Source: Firm-08 sp045546995
GTDB lineage: Bacteria; Bacillota; Clostridia; Oscillospirales; QAKW01
Assembly: GCA_045546995.1 (NCBI GenBank)
Contig: JAZQDW010000044.1
Span: 1 to 42,590, forward strand
DNA: 42,590 bases
Direction: 5' to 3'
In this document: one piece after another, positions 33,110 to 41,650 of the stretch
Layout of the letters: every line of letters begins with the position of its first letter
Position numbering within the stretch: position 1 is the stretch's first letter
Position numbers and translations under genes: made by a program
Notes under the pieces: generated by a model
Told to the model about the DNA's origin: nothing
The model's input: only the letters and a program-made list of their open reading frames with translations
Database searches by the model: none

Positions 33110-34591
33110 ATGCAAAAAAACAAATTTCTCCGCGGGGCCCTGTGGCTGACGCTGACGGGGGTCGCCCTGCGTGCCGTGGGTATGGTTTACCGCGTATATA
33201 TCAGCGGAAAGCTGGGACAGGAGGGCATGGGGCTGTATCAATTGGTCCTGTCGGTCTATATGCTCTGCTCCGCTTTCGCTACCGCCGGCATCAGCATTGC
33301 CGTCACCCGTCTGATCAGCGGCGAGGCCATCGTCGGCGGTCGACGCAGTATACAGTGCGTGATGCGCTTTGCCCTGAGTTGGAGCAGTATTGTGGCGACG
33401 CTGATCGCCACGGTATTGTTTTGCGGCGCCGATTTTATCGCCCTGCGTTTCATACGGTTTTCCGCCGCCGCCCGGGCACTGCGAATCCTGTCCTGCGGAT
33501 TACCGTTTATGGCAATGGCCGCTGTCTTTAACGGTTATTTTCTGGCGCGTAGCCGCGTTTGGCTGAGCTGCGCCGCGCAAATCGCCGAGCAGGCGGTACG
33601 CATTTCGTTGGTTATGCTATGCATCGACCGTGTTTCCCCCGATGCCGCCATGTGGGTCGTATTTACGGGAAACGCCGTCAGCGAGGTAGTCGCGACGGCG
33701 TTGCTGTTTATTTTTTATCGCGCAGATTTACGTCTGCTGCCCCGTGGCGGTTCGCCCCGCGCGGTCTTTTCCCGCTTTTTGCCCATACAACTCCCGATTG
33801 CCGCCGGCAAGTACGTTTCCTCCCTGTTGCACACGGTAGAAAATATGCTGGTGCCCGGTCGGCTGGAAAAATACGACGGCAACCGTTCGGCGGCGCTGGC
33901 GGATTTCGGCGCATTGAAGGGAATGGCGTTGCCGCTGATCATGTTCCCTTCCTCCTTTTTATCCTCCCTGACCGGTCTGCTGATCCCGGAGATAACGGCC
34001 GCCGCCCAGCGGCGACAGACGCAACACATTCGCACGCTGACCACAGGCACGTTGAAACTAACCTTTTGCTTCTCTATTTTGATGGGCGGCCTGTTTTTCA
34101 GCTACGGCCCCACGCTGGGACAACTGCTGTATCATTCGAATAAGGTGGGGCGGATTCTACGCTTTCTGGCACCGGTAATCCCCTTTATGTATCTGGATTG
34201 TATCACCGATGGCCTGCTGAAGGGCATGGGCGAGCAGGTGGCCAGCCTAAAATATGCCACAATGGATTCCCTGCTACGGATTGCGCTGGTTTTTATATTG
34301 CTACACCGCTTCGGTCTGGCAGGCTTTCTGATCGTGATGGTCATCAGCAATGCCGGCGTCGCCCTGCTGGGACTGCGCCGTCTGTTACGAGTGACCGGCG
34401 CGCCCCTGCCGCTGTATCAAGGACTGCAATTACCACTGTGCGCTTTGATTCTTTCCACACTGGTTACCCTGCGGATTGCCTCTCCATGGGTATCCTTGCC
34501 CGTATATCTGTGCACCTATTGTGCTTTTTTATTTCTCACCGGCGCCCTCTCCCTGCAAGAGCTGATACCGTTTTTCAAGCCAAAGCAATAG
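33110..34591 (+). CDS. SpoVB-like MOP-superfamily flippase
   Basis: A 493-residue membrane protein with about 13-14 hydrophobic segments across its length. The N-terminus FLRGALWLTLTGVALRAVG followed by GEEG-like GQEGMGLYQL is the SpoVB/polysaccharide-flippase signature. SpoVB is needed for spore cortex formation; other paralogues (YtgP, YkvU) move lipid-linked cell-wall precursors. Which paralogue this is cannot be settled, but the nearby cotJ operon makes a sporulation role plausible. AGAGGTGG lies before the ATG. Its 3' end overlaps the convergent hydrolase gene by 63 bases, and no terminator is seen between them. Confidence 0.85.
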   Translation: MQKNKFLRGALWLTLTGVALRAVGMVYRVYISGKLGQEGMGLYQLVLSVYMLCSAFATAGISIAVTRLISGEAIVGGRRSIQCVMRFALSWSSIVATLIATVLFCGADFIALRFIRFSAAARALRILSCGLPFMAMAAVFNGYFLARSRVWLSCAAQIAEQAVRISLVMLCIDRVSPDAAMWVVFTGNAVSEVVATALLFIFYRADLRLLPRGGSPRAVFSRFLPIQLPIAAGKYVSSLLHTVENMLVPGRLEKYDGNRSAALADFGALKGMALPLIMFPSSFLSSLTGLLIPEITAAAQRRQTQHIRTLTTGTLKLTFCFSILMGGLFFSYGPTLGQLLYHSNKVGRILRFLAPVIPFMYLDCITDGLLKGMGEQVASLKYATMDSLLRIALVFILLHRFGLAGFLIVMVISNAGVALLGLRRLLRVTGAPLPLYQGLQLPLCALILSTLVTLRIASPWVSLPVYLCTYCAFLFLTGALSLQELIPFFKPKQ

Positions 34592-35482
34592 ATCGGTATA
34601 CACCGACTCACGCCCCAATTCATTCAGGATCTCGTGTCGCATTTCGGGGTACAGCCGCAACACCAGATCCTGCACACCCGCCTTTTCCAGCTGGGCATAT
34701 ACCTGCCGTACACCCTTACCGTAGGCGCCCACCGGATCCTCTTCCCCGGCAATCAGTAAAACGGGCAGATCGACGGGAACGGTCTTGGCCCAACCAATGT
34801 GATTGACCCGACCCAGAAGTGTAAACAGATCTTCAAAGCCTGCCGCCGTGAAAATAAACGAACAGAATTTATCATCGGCATATTTCGCCACGCATTTCAT
34901 ATCCCGGCTCAACCAGTCGTAGGTCGAGCGCACCGGCTTGATCCGGCTGTTATAGGTGCCAAAGGACAAACGGTTGAGCATCGCCGAACGATGCAGGTCA
35001 CCCTTGGTCTTACGCAACAGCCTTGCCATGGTCAATCCCGCGCCCAGCGCCGGATTGGGACCGGAAGTACCCATAATGATCGCGCCGGCCAGTTCATCGC
35101 CGTATTGGGTGATATAGTCACGGGCGACAAAGCTACCCATAGAATGTCCCAGCAAAAACAGCGGCAATCCCGGCAATTTATCCCGCGCGTATACGCTGAC
35201 GGCATGGGCGTCCATGGCCAGCACCCGATGGCCGTCCTTCGGCCCGAAATACCCCAGATGCTCGTCATCCGGAGCGCTATACCCGTGTCCCACGTGGTCG
35301 TGTCCACATACGGCAAAGCCGGCCAATTTTATAAAATCAACAAATTCTCTGTACCGATAAAAATACTCGCACATACCGTGACAAATCTGTAATATCCCCC
35401 GGGGATTTTCAGGAATCTCCAGATAACAGGCGATCTGATCCTCTCCGTTGTGCGAGGGAAGCGTAAATTTCATATTTTCCAT
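34529..35482 (-). CDS. Alpha/beta hydrolase (monoacylglycerol lipase / lysophospholipase type)
   Basis: A 317-residue serine hydrolase with ILQICHGMCEY as the oxyanion-hole HG region, GHDHVGHGYS, the nucleophile elbow GHSMG (Ser of the triad), a late Asp in AGEEDPVGAYG, and the catalytic His in RHEILNE. This matches the lysophospholipase (PldB/monoglyceride lipase) group. No signal peptide is seen, so it acts in the cytosol or at the inner membrane face. GGAGGTG precedes the ATG, and it has its own promoter. The last 21 codons overlap the end of the flippase gene on the other strand. Confidence 0.9.
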   Translation of the reverse strand: MENMKFTLPSHNGEDQIACYLEIPENPRGILQICHGMCEYFYRYREFVDFIKLAGFAVCGHDHVGHGYSAPDDEHLGYFGPKDGHRVLAMDAHAVSVYARDKLPGLPLFLLGHSMGSFVARDYITQYGDELAGAIIMGTSGPNPALGAGLTMARLLRKTKGDLHRSAMLNRLSFGTYNSRIKPVRSTYDWLSRDMKCVAKYADDKFCSFIFTAAGFEDLFTLLGRVNHIGWAKTVPVDLPVLLIAGEEDPVGAYGKGVRQVYAQLEKAGVQDLVLRLYPEMRHEILNELGRESVYTDLLLWLEKRYQLLQGEGAGEK

Positions 35483-35517
35483 ACAAGCACCTCCATTGTT
35501 TGCCTTTGCTCTTTTTC

Positions 35518-35546
35518 AGTATACCACTTTTCTCAAAAAATGTAAA
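35518..35546 (-). promoter_or_regulatory. Promoter of the alpha/beta hydrolase gene
   Basis: On the minus strand, -35 TTTACA (35546-35541), a 17-base spacer, and -10 TATACT (35523-35518). Confidence 0.65.
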
Positions 35547-35566
35547 TCACTTTGCGCTTTCCATTT

Positions 35567-35595
35567 TCACACTTTTCCCGCCGTTTCATACAATA
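35567..35595 (+). promoter_or_regulatory. SigE/SigK-like sporulation promoter of cotJABC
   Basis: The -10 region CATACAATA (35587-35595) fits both the SigE pattern (CATACA-T) and the SigK pattern (CATA---TA). TCACACT at 35567-35573 with 13 bases between could be the SigE -35, and an AC 16 bases upstream could serve SigK. No sigma-A promoter is seen in the gap. In Bacillus subtilis cotJ is SigE-dependent. Confidence 0.6.
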
Positions 35596-35640
35596 AAATG
35601 AAACGAAAGTTTCGACATCATAACAAAGGAGACCAAAAAC

Positions 35641-35844
35641 GTGCAAGAACAATATGACAAGATCGCCTCATTGTTTACCGCCGCCGCAGGCACCGGTACG
35701 GCAGGGCAATTGCCCCTGCCGCTGGCCATGGCCTACGTGCCGCCGCAAAAATGGACGATCGTTTATGACAATGAAGAGGCCTTACGCGCCGGAACGCTGT
35801 TCCCCGCGCTGCATCTGCCCTTCGAAAGGGGGAATCGTCCGTGA
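35641..35844 (+). CDS. cotJA: Spore coat-associated protein CotJA
   Basis: A 67-residue protein starting at GTG 35641 with AAGGAG 10 bases upstream. LPLAMAYVPPQKW and the later YDNEEALRAGTLFPALHLPF are the conserved CotJA core. It joins the mother-cell-made spore coat together with CotJB and CotJC. The stop overlaps the GTG start of cotJB by 4 bases. Confidence 0.93.
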   Translation: MQEQYDKIASLFTAAAGTGTAGQLPLPLAMAYVPPQKWTIVYDNEEALRAGTLFPALHLPFERGNRP

Positions 35845-36089
35845 CGCGCGCGGAATTGCTGCATCGCCTGCAGGCCGCTGATTTTGCCGCCCACGATGCC
35901 GCCCTGTTTTTGAACACCCATCCCGACGATACCAAGGCGCTCGCCTGCTATTACAAGCTGCGTGCCGAAGCAATGGAACTGCGTACAGCCTACGAATCCA
36001 CCTTCGGTCCGCTGACGGTCGACAGCACCCGTAACAAGACCCACTGGGATTGGATCAACGAGCCCTGGCCCTGGGAGAGAGGAGAATAA
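35841..36089 (+). CDS. cotJB: Spore coat protein CotJB
   Basis: An 82-residue protein starting at GTG 35841, overlapping cotJA by GTGA; AGGGGG lies 10-15 bases upstream. It is helical at first (LLHRLQAADFAAHDAALFLNT), then LACYYKL, and ends with the family-typical WDWINEPWPWE. It is part of the CotJ coat complex; its exact role is unknown. Confidence 0.93.
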   Translation: MTRAELLHRLQAADFAAHDAALFLNTHPDDTKALACYYKLRAEAMELRTAYESTFGPLTVDSTRNKTHWDWINEPWPWERGE

Positions 36090-36092
36090 AGT

Positions 36093-36695
36093 ATGTGGAA
36101 ATATGAAAAGAAACTGCAGTTTCCCGTGGATATCAAACGTCCCGATGCCAAAACCGCCCGTATGATCCTCAGCCTGATGGGCGGCCCCGACGGCGAACTG
36201 GGTGCCTCACAGCGCTATCTCAACCAGCGCTACGCCATGCCCTACGCCGACGTTATCGCCACGCTGTCGGACATCGGAACGGAGGAAATGGCCCATCAGG
36301 AGATCCTTGCGGCCATCATCCGACAGTTGACCGACGGGCTGTCCCCGGCGGAGATCGATAAAGGCGGCTTTACGCCCTTTTATATCGAGCACACCGGCGG
36401 CATTTACCCCACCGACAGCAACGGCGTGCCCTACACCGTGGCCACCTTCCAATCCAAAGGTGACCCCATCACCGATCTGCACGAGGATCTGGCAGCAGAG
36501 CAAAAGGCCCGCACCACCTACGAAAACGTGCTGCGGCTGGTCACCGATCCGGACGTCATCAAGCCGCTGGAATTTTTGCGGCAACGGGAGATCGCGCATT
36601 ATCAGCGTTTCGGCGAATCCCTGAACAAGGTGCTGGATCACCTGAATTCCAAAAATTATTACGCCTTCAATCCGGCGTTTGATCCCAAAAAATAA
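36093..36695 (+). CDS. cotJC: Manganese catalase-like spore coat protein CotJC
   Basis: A 200-residue ferritin-like four-helix protein of the manganese catalase family. Metal ligands are visible: Glu in GELGASQRYL, EEMAHQE with Glu and His, the acidic EDLAAEQKA, and REIAHYQRF with Glu and His. CotJC sits in the spore coat of Bacillus subtilis and related species; catalase activity is plausible because the ligands are kept. GAGGAG precedes the ATG, 3 bases after cotJB. A clear terminator follows. Confidence 0.95.
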   Translation: MWKYEKKLQFPVDIKRPDAKTARMILSLMGGPDGELGASQRYLNQRYAMPYADVIATLSDIGTEEMAHQEILAAIIRQLTDGLSPAEIDKGGFTPFYIEHTGGIYPTDSNGVPYTVATFQSKGDPITDLHEDLAAEQKARTTYENVLRLVTDPDVIKPLEFLRQREIAHYQRFGESLNKVLDHLNSKNYYAFNPAFDPKK

Positions 36696-36724
36696 ACAAG
36701 AGGGAGCAAAATCCCTCCCCTACA

Positions 36725-36755
36725 AAAAAGCAGATGGTTTTTCCATCTGCTTTTT
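36725..36755 (+). terminator. Terminator of cotJABC
   Basis: Stem AAAAAGCAGATGG with CCATCTGCTTTTT around a five-T loop, then further T residues; also usable for the converging broken gene on the minus strand. Confidence 0.88.
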
Positions 36756-36759
36756 GTTT

Positions 36760-37360
36760 TTATGTATTCTGATTACTATTATATTTTTTCATAATCGCTT
36801 TATGCAATTTGTCCATATATGGTTTAATAAAACGTTTCCATTCTGCTGACGAGCCTTTTGTTGAACTGTAATTATAACCTTCAAAATCTCGTTTATTTTT
36901 ATAGTTAATGGCGTGTTCTTTTATAGATAGTAGTACATCACCATCATTTTTAAATATTTCAGAGGTCTCAAGCATCCACAAACACAACTCGGGGCAAAAA
37001 ATGCCTGCGATATTCATTCTTCTTTTTTCGTTTGTTTTCATTTCAAACATAATGCCACATAAATATGAAATCATAAGGTGCCATTTTTGATTGGGGGATG
37101 TTGTCGGATGTAGTATTTCTTGTTTTATATCTATTCCTGTTTTTTGTTTGATAATATCTTCATTTTCAGAAAGATAATTGTAAAATTCAAATGCAACGGC
37201 CAGGTCGATGTACCCTCCTTTTTTTTTGACGGTAAGCCCCATTTTCAAGTGTGAGAAAATCCCTGGTCATAGTTGCGATGGTTTTATCTGCAGTTTCAGG
37301 TGTTTTATCCTTAAAAGCCTTCATATAAGCTTCGATAATATCAATATTGTTTTCAGCCAT
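36760..37360 (-). pseudogene. Frameshifted unknown gene, broken at a run of nine A
   Basis: Two overlapping frames read as one protein if one A is removed. The first (from ATG 37360, after AGGAGAG) runs as MAENNIDIIEAYMKAF and on to FLTLENGAYRQKK, then derails and stops at 37187. The second continues from 37219 as GGYIDLAVAFEFYNYL to the stop at 36760. The join falls on A9 (37219-37227 on the plus strand as T). With A8 the product would be about 199 residues, soluble, with Cys and Trp residues in IFCPELCLWMLE; I do not recognise the family. It is AT-rich relative to neighbours. The cause could be a real mutation, phase variation, slippage, or a read error. Confidence 0.75.
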
Positions 37361-37387
37361 AATATTCTCTCCTATGTTTTTTCTCAT

Positions 37388-37415
37388 TTTATAACATAAG
37401 TCCCTAAATCTGCAA
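37388..37415 (-). promoter_or_regulatory. Possible promoter of the frameshifted gene
   Basis: On the minus strand, -35 TTGCAG (37415-37410), a 16-base spacer, and -10 TATAAA (37393-37388), about 27 bases from the start codon. Confidence 0.45.
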
Positions 37416-37432
37416 TAGAAGCCGGTTTTTTA

Positions 37433-37732
37433 TTAACACAAATCAATCGTTTTCTTCAGTTCCAACCCGTGATAAGGAACGTCATCCATATTCTCGCTGA
37501 TATATTGATACAACGCTATATCCTCCGACATCGGTCGGCGAATTTGCACGACCTTGTCCACCCTTGACGTGGGCAACTCCCATCCGCCCATGCTCCGCGG
37601 ATCGTTATACACAAAACCGGCTGATTCCAGTTCCCTTGCACTGTATCGTTTTGTAAATTCATACAAATTTACCTTTTCGCTTTTCACGAGCTTTCGATTT
37701 TTAAACTCAAACTCGCCCAGACCCAATTCCAT
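37433..37732 (-). CDS. Unknown 99-residue protein
   Basis: A short soluble protein with no family that I recognise. It has an unusual block GFVYNDPRSMGGWELP in the middle and a charged N-terminus (KNRKLVKSEKVNLYEF). The ATG at 37732 has only a weak ribosome binding site (AGGCGG at some distance), and the frame does not extend far upstream, so it could be a truncated remnant. It lies on the same strand as the broken gene, 72 bases before it. The 143 bases upstream hold the divergent lipoprotein promoter and nothing else clear. Confidence 0.5.
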   Translation of the reverse strand: MELGLGEFEFKNRKLVKSEKVNLYEFTKRYSARELESAGFVYNDPRSMGGWELPTSRVDKVVQIRRPMSEDIALYQYISENMDDVPYHGLELKKTIDLC

Positions 37733-37820
37733 AATGAAACCGCCTAAAGTTTTGCAATTGTCAATATAGCCCGATTACGAAAAACAGGCAGACGCGTAGC
37801 CCTGTTCTGCGGAAAAAGGA

Positions 37821-37849
37821 TTGTATTTTTTGTCAAATCGTGTTATGAT
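37821..37849 (+). promoter_or_regulatory. Promoter of the DUF6273-like lipoprotein gene
   Basis: -35 TTGTAT (37821-37826), a 17-base spacer, and -10 TATGAT (37844-37849), about 27 bases from the ATG. Confidence 0.6.
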
Positions 37850-37875
37850 ATTTCCAAACCGATCAGGAGGGCAAT

Positions 37876-38913
37876 ATGAAAAAGAGAAAGATGATAGCGC
37901 TTTTGTTATGCCTGCTGTTAAGCCTTGGCATGGCAACGGGATGTTCCTATTTTAAAGACAAGAAATACAACCGAGCCAAAGAATTATACGCGCAGGGCGA
38001 AATCATCACCGCCGCCGAAATGATGGAAAAACTGGACGGCTACAAGGACAGCCAGCAGTTGGCCGCAGATTATTATTTTGAGGGCGAGGATTATACCAGC
38101 GCCCAGGAAATGTATTACCCCATTATGGAATTTTCCGAGGATAACGTATTCCGCTATGCACTGTGTTGCTTTTACTTACAGGAGTATGACTTCGCGCTGA
38201 CCGAACTGCAAAGCATTCCGGACTATCCCGGCGCTGCCGAGTATATCTCCAAACTCCAGTTGATCAACATCGCGCAATCCGACATAAACGAAACGGCGCA
38301 ATACGGCAGTTATCCGCAGGGAGCCGACGGTGAGCGCGCGCCCATTGACTGGGTCGTAATTCAAAAAGAGAGCGACCGTGTTTTGCTGTGGAGCCAATCC
38401 ATCCTCGACTATAAGCCCTTTAATCTGGACACCGATACGGATGACAGCGCCTTTATCACCACCGAAAAGCGGCTGAATTGGGAGCATTCCTATATCCGCT
38501 CTTGGCTGAACGACGAGTTTGCAGACGAAGCTTTCAGCAAGGCGCAACAAGAATTCATCGTGCAATCCACCCTGAAAACCAACTCCGACAAAGACTATGG
38601 CTGTACGACCAAAGATGCCGTCTTTTTAATCAGCGGCGACGAATTTAACGACCTCTCCTCCGAGCTCCACGTCCGCACCGTCAACGCCAACGTCACCGAC
38701 TACGCCAAGGAAGAACGTCGGGACTATGACTGCTGGAACGGTTGCTACACCCGGGATCAACGTCCCTACAGCGGCATTTTCGGGTTAAGCGACGCCTTCT
38801 CTCCCGGTGTCATAGATCGATTTGAGGTTTATTACGTTTCCTCCTCGAACGAGCCGGGCGCCATCCGCCCCTGTATCTGGGTAGACGTTTCTTCCATCGC
38901 CGATCTTCTGTAA
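37876..38913 (+). CDS. Lipoprotein with TPR-like region and DUF6273-type C-terminal domain
   Basis: A 345-residue surface lipoprotein. The signal peptide has a basic start (MKKRKMIALLL) and a lipobox ATGC, with lipidated Cys23. Residues about 30-135 form helical repeats (YNRAKELYAQGEI, YYFEGEDYTSAQEMYYP, FYLQEYDFALTELQSIPDY) like short TPR units. The C-terminal domain has IDWVVIQKESDRVLLWS, NWEHSYIRSWLNDEF, and the closing IRPCIWVDV, the pattern of DUF6273 proteins common in gut Clostridia. Ligand and function are unknown. AGGAGGG precedes the ATG, and it has its own promoter and terminator. Confidence 0.85.
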   Translation: MKKRKMIALLLCLLLSLGMATGCSYFKDKKYNRAKELYAQGEIITAAEMMEKLDGYKDSQQLAADYYFEGEDYTSAQEMYYPIMEFSEDNVFRYALCCFYLQEYDFALTELQSIPDYPGAAEYISKLQLINIAQSDINETAQYGSYPQGADGERAPIDWVVIQKESDRVLLWSQSILDYKPFNLDTDTDDSAFITTEKRLNWEHSYIRSWLNDEFADEAFSKAQQEFIVQSTLKTNSDKDYGCTTKDAVFLISGDEFNDLSSELHVRTVNANVTDYAKEERRDYDCWNGCYTRDQRPYSGIFGLSDAFSPGVIDRFEVYYVSSSNEPGAIRPCIWVDVSSIADLL

Positions 38914-38926
38914 CCATAATAGAAAC

Positions 38927-38953
38927 ACCCCTCACCGTTTCGCGGTGAGGGGT
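38927..38953 (+). terminator. Hairpin terminator after the lipoprotein gene
   Basis: Stem ACCCCTCACCG/CGGTGAGGGGT with a TTTCG loop, 13 bases after the stop. The downstream sequence is only moderately T-rich. It also separates the convergent isomerase gene. Confidence 0.65.
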
Positions 38954-39001
38954 ACTTCGTTGCTTTTCGGCGGCAGTCTGCCGACTGCCCGTTTGACTTA
39001 T

Positions 39002-39922
39002 TTATTTTTGGATCTCGCTTTTGAAATACTCGCCTACGGCGCAGATGTGCCGCAGGAATTCAGGCACCAATGCCTCGGGCAGGTTTTTAACCTGATTGAA
39101 GGTCTCAAAATTGAGGTTGCCCTCGTAGCCGACCTCCCGCAGGGCTTCCACAAAGTCCGTCCAGGGGAAGGAGCCGGTGTAGGGGCCCATATGCTGATCG
39201 GCAGAGCCGTCGTTGTCGTGGATGTGCAGGGTTTTGACCCGTTTTCCCACGATTCGGATATACTTTTTAACGTCGCCATGCAACAAATGCAGATGGCCCG
39301 TATCCAGACACAGACCAAAGCACTCTCTGCCTGCCAGCTCGTTGAGGGCGTCGATATGACGCACCGCCTCGTAGGGATCGGTGCAGTGGCCTTGGCGCAG
39401 ATTGCCGCCGCGACCGGAAAAAAGGTTTTCAAGGCAAAGGGTGATCTCCGTGCCCTCCAGCGCAGGGATGAGGGAGGAATACAGTTTCATATTCAGATCC
39501 TCCACCTCCCGGTGGGTCAGGCGGTTCTCCCCCGCCGGCAGAGAAATGCCGTGAAGTACGATCTCCCGAATGCCCATATGGTGACAATAGGCAATGAATT
39601 TCTTGTATACGCCGATGGCGTAGTCCAGAAAATCAGGGTTATCAAAAACGTAGGCGGGAAAAGGAGCGTGAACCTGACCGATCTGCAAACCGTATTTTTT
39701 CCAAGCATCGCTCTGCTCTTTCCAATAGGCCTCGATATCCTCTAAACTTTTGTCATAAATACAGCCCTCGGGCAGATAGCCCAGTTCCTTAATGGTCCGG
39801 CGATCCCAACCACGGTTAATATTCCAATCAATGGCGGTAAAGCCCGCTTCACTGATCCATTTAGCCGTTTTTTCGGCGCCGTAGATCTCTACGATTCCAC
39901 CACTTTGTACACTGATATCCAT
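39002..39922 (-). CDS. Sugar phosphate isomerase/epimerase-like TIM-barrel protein
   Basis: A 306-residue protein of the xylose-isomerase-like (AP endonuclease 2) TIM-barrel superfamily. Metal-site residues are visible at strand ends: Glu in LCLENLFS, CLDTGHLHLLHGD with Asp and His, HIHDNDG, and the late Glu in NFETF. QVHAPFP near the start is also typical. Members isomerise or epimerise sugars, inositols or hydroxypyruvate; this one cannot be narrowed down. AAGGAG lies before the ATG, inside the end of the sulP gene (2-base gap), so the two genes are one transcript. Confidence 0.88.
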   Translation of the reverse strand: MDISVQSGGIVEIYGAEKTAKWISEAGFTAIDWNINRGWDRRTIKELGYLPEGCIYDKSLEDIEAYWKEQSDAWKKYGLQIGQVHAPFPAYVFDNPDFLDYAIGVYKKFIAYCHHMGIREIVLHGISLPAGENRLTHREVEDLNMKLYSSLIPALEGTEITLCLENLFSGRGGNLRQGHCTDPYEAVRHIDALNELAGRECFGLCLDTGHLHLLHGDVKKYIRIVGKRVKTLHIHDNDGSADQHMGPYTGSFPWTDFVEALREVGYEGNLNFETFNQVKNLPEALVPEFLRHICAVGEYFKSEIQK

Positions 39923-39924
39923 TG

Positions 39925-41577
39925 TTATTCTCCTTTTGCTTTAGCGAGCGCCTGATCGATATGCTCGCAGAAATTTTCCTTGCCCACCCGCTTGTAAAAA
40001 CCGGATTTTTTCATAGCGGAAAGGGGTTGGGGATTGACATGGGACAAAATCAAGCGTATGCCACGCTCCTTACACTGCCTTTGCAGTTCGTCCAGTGAGT
40101 TCATGGCGGTGGCATCCACTGACGGCACCGCGCGCATCCGCAGAATCAGACATTTGGTGTCCTCCTTGATGCGAATATCCAATATCCGTTCGGCCACGCC
40201 GAAGAACATCGGGCCGCTGACCTCGTAGACGCGGACGTTTTTCGGCACCGCCTTTAAATCGAGGGAATCGGCGTCGTTGACCGAATCCACATATTTCCAG
40301 CCGGTAACGAAGCTCTCGTCGCTCATCCGTTTCATAAACAGCAGGGCGGCCAAAACCATACCCACCTCGATGGCGATGACCAAATCGAACACCACCGTCA
40401 AAACGAAGGTGACCACCAGTACGGCGATATCGCTTTTCGGGGCAGTCTTACACACACGAACGAACTTTTTCCACTCGCTCATATTGTAGGCAACCATAAT
40501 CAGAATGGCCGCAATGGTGGGCATAGGAATATATTTGGCATAAGGCATTAAAAACAGTACCACCACCAACAGCACCACGGCGTGTACCATACCGGCAATG
40601 GGGGTGCGGCCGCCGTTTTTGGCGTTGGCCGCCGTACGGGCGATGGCGCCGGTGGCAGGAATGCCGCCGAAGAATACCGAGGCGATATTGCCCAGACCCT
40701 GAGCCACCAGTTCGGCATTGGAATTGTGACGGGAATGTACCATACTGTCCGCCACCACGCAGGACAGCAGACTTTCAATGGCCGCCAAAATGGCGATGGT
40801 AAAGGCGCTGGGCAGTACGGCGCTGATCTTTGCAAAGCTGAAATCAATGGCGCCCGGATCCACCTGCGGCAGACCACCCTTGATCTCACCCAGATCAGCA
40901 ATGGTCTTAACGTTATCGGACAGGCCCGGGATCAGCATAACCATCCCCACGCCCACCAATACGGCGATCAGTGAGGGAGGAATCCGCTTTTCTAATTTGG
41001 GCCATATAATCAGAATGGCGAGACACACGGCGCCCACCAAAAAAGCCTGCCAGCTGAAGGTGTTGATATGGTGCAGATTGGCCTCCAGCTTTTCAAAGGT
41101 CTCGATATAGGTGCCGCCATAGCTCAGCCCCAGAAAATCCTTAATTTGTCCCACCAAAATGGTCACGGCAATACCCGAGGTAAAGCCAACGGTGATGGTA
41201 TAAGGGATAAACTTGATCAATCGACCCAGTTTAAAAACTCCCATCAATATCAGCATCACGCCGGCCATTAACGTAGCCAGAAACAGACCGTCCATTCCGT
41301 GGGTATTGACGATACCGGCCACGATGGTGGCAAAAGCGGCGGTGGGGCCTGCGATCTGGATCCGGCTACCGCCGAACAAACTGACCACAAAGCCGGCGGC
41401 AATGGCCGTATATACGCCGTTGACCGGCGGCACGTCCGAAGCAATAGCCAAAGCGATGGACAGCGGTAAGGCAATGATCGCCACGATGATACCGGCCACC
41501 ACGTCCTTTACCAATTGACCGGCGCTGTAGCCCTTCAAAATGGTAAACAGCTTGGGCGTAAGATAAAACTTTTTCAC
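39925..41577 (-). CDS. SulP family anion transporter with STAS domain
   Basis: A 550-residue SulP (SLC26-like) permease. About ten or more membrane segments fill residues 20-410, starting with VVAGIIVAIIALPLSIALAI, the conserved first helix. A cytosolic STAS domain follows (about 440-545, with the SVDATAMNSLDEL block). SulP proteins carry sulfate, bicarbonate or dicarboxylates; the anion cannot be told here. The start is a GTG at 41577 (GTGAAAAAGTTT) with AAAGGA nine bases upstream; the frame stays open much further upstream but overlaps the divergent gene. It heads a two-gene operon with the isomerase-like gene. Confidence 0.9.
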   Translation of the reverse strand: MKKFYLTPKLFTILKGYSAGQLVKDVVAGIIVAIIALPLSIALAIASDVPPVNGVYTAIAAGFVVSLFGGSRIQIAGPTAAFATIVAGIVNTHGMDGLFLATLMAGVMLILMGVFKLGRLIKFIPYTITVGFTSGIAVTILVGQIKDFLGLSYGGTYIETFEKLEANLHHINTFSWQAFLVGAVCLAILIIWPKLEKRIPPSLIAVLVGVGMVMLIPGLSDNVKTIADLGEIKGGLPQVDPGAIDFSFAKISAVLPSAFTIAILAAIESLLSCVVADSMVHSRHNSNAELVAQGLGNIASVFFGGIPATGAIARTAANAKNGGRTPIAGMVHAVVLLVVVLFLMPYAKYIPMPTIAAILIMVAYNMSEWKKFVRVCKTAPKSDIAVLVVTFVLTVVFDLVIAIEVGMVLAALLFMKRMSDESFVTGWKYVDSVNDADSLDLKAVPKNVRVYEVSGPMFFGVAERILDIRIKEDTKCLILRMRAVPSVDATAMNSLDELQRQCKERGIRLILSHVNPQPLSAMKKSGFYKRVGKENFCEHIDQALAKAKGE

Positions 41578-41608
41578 ATTCTCGCATCCTTTCTTTTCAG
41601 CAAAGATT

Positions 41609-41637
41609 AGTATAACACTCCCATTTTCACAAATCAA
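41609..41637 (-). promoter_or_regulatory. Promoter of the sulP operon
   Basis: On the minus strand, -35 TTGATT (41637-41632), a 17-base spacer, and -10 TATACT (41614-41609). The -35 overlaps the ribosome binding site of the divergent lysoplasmalogenase gene. Confidence 0.65.
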
Positions 41638-41650
41638 GGAGATTTTTATT

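Noticed and set aside
36908..37399. Short plus-strand frames over the frameshifted gene
   Set aside because: They lack start signals and run opposite a better-supported broken gene.
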